A program made the translations under genes and the position numbers. A DNA stretch of 5,339 nucleotides from an uncultured Ruminococcus sp. Its GTDB lineage: Bacteria > Bacillota_A > Clostridia > Oscillospirales > Ruminococcaceae. Position 1 is the first letter of the stretch, and each line of letters opens with the position of its first letter. Positions 5,298-5,339 of this stretch are shown here, one piece after another. The stretch lies in assembly GCA_937880065.1 (NCBI GenBank), contig CALFMA010000060.1:1-5339 (forward strand). The letters are read 5' to 3'. Under the pieces are notes generated by a model. It did not search any database. It was not told where the DNA came from and saw nothing but the letters and a program-made list of their open reading frames with translations.

Positions 5298-5339
5298 CCG
5301 GCCACGGGCACGCCCACGCCCTTTGAAAATTCCCAAACG
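5298..5339 (+). other. G+C-rich in-frame continuation of the linker after the TGA
   Basis: The 14 codons after the stop are open and encode PATGTPTPFENSQT, a Pro/Thr linker-like string. Bases 5298-5321 are almost all G or C, unlike anything else in the window, and the Thr codons change from ACT/ACA/ACC to ACG. No convincing terminator follows the TGA. The other two frames give Arg/Pro-rich or His/Gly-rich strings that do not resemble a linker. Confidence 0.5.

Noticed and set aside
5298..5326. Terminator after the dockerin gene formed by GGGC/GCCC
   Set aside because: The arms are only 4 bp with a 2-nt loop or a poor 8-nt loop, and only three T follow.
5148..5336. Minus-strand Gly/Cys/Arg-rich 62-codon ORF
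   Set aside because: It is the complement of the Thr-rich linker and G+C-rich end, with no independent coding evidence.

Overview
This window looks like chromosomal DNA of a cellulosome-producing gut or rumen Ruminococcus (Bacillota, Oscillospiraceae). R. flavefaciens or a close relative fits best. The main evidence is a large GH9-family glycoside hydrolase with Thr/Lys-rich linkers, CBM4/9-like modules and a C-terminal dockerin whose first half (GDANNDGIISIADASAI) has the form I recall from R. flavefaciens. A second secreted protein carries an N-terminal dockerin. The moderately low G+C and the Bacillota-type ribosome binding sites and sigma-A promoters agree. The species call is inference from family resemblance; no search was run.

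Layout. (1) Positions 1-3191, plus strand: the 3' part of a modular GH9 gene, cut off at its 5' end by the window edge. The order is end of one CBM, Thr/Lys/Pro linker, second CBM, Ig-like CelD_N domain, GH9 domain, dockerin. (2) Positions 3222-3264: a strong hairpin that can terminate transcription in both directions, lying between convergent genes. (3) Positions 4654-3275, minus strand: a compact three-gene operon made of an unknown two-helix membrane protein, endonuclease III (nth, TTG start) and a YjbQ/UPF0047 protein. The genes overlap by 35 nt and 1 nt, and a clear promoter lies upstream. (4) Positions 4655-4904: a divergent intergenic region with the operon promoter on the minus strand and a perfect-consensus TTGACA-17-TATAAT promoter on the plus strand. 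(5) Positions 4905-5297, plus strand: a signal peptide, a dockerin and the start of a Thr-rich linker, ended by TGA. The same frame stays open after the TGA through an abruptly G+C-rich, linker-like segment to the window end.

The two dockerin genes are secreted scaffold-bound components, while the operon between them is housekeeping (DNA base-excision repair plus a metabolic or unknown protein). The most notable observation is that the GH9 domain is clearly recognisable but has substitutions at three normally conserved active-site positions. The general-acid Glu is Gly942, the first Asp of DAGD is Asn483, and the Arg of HHR is Lys883 (residues numbered from the ATG at position 9). It may therefore be a non-catalytic or mechanistically unusual member of the family, displayed on the cellulosome.
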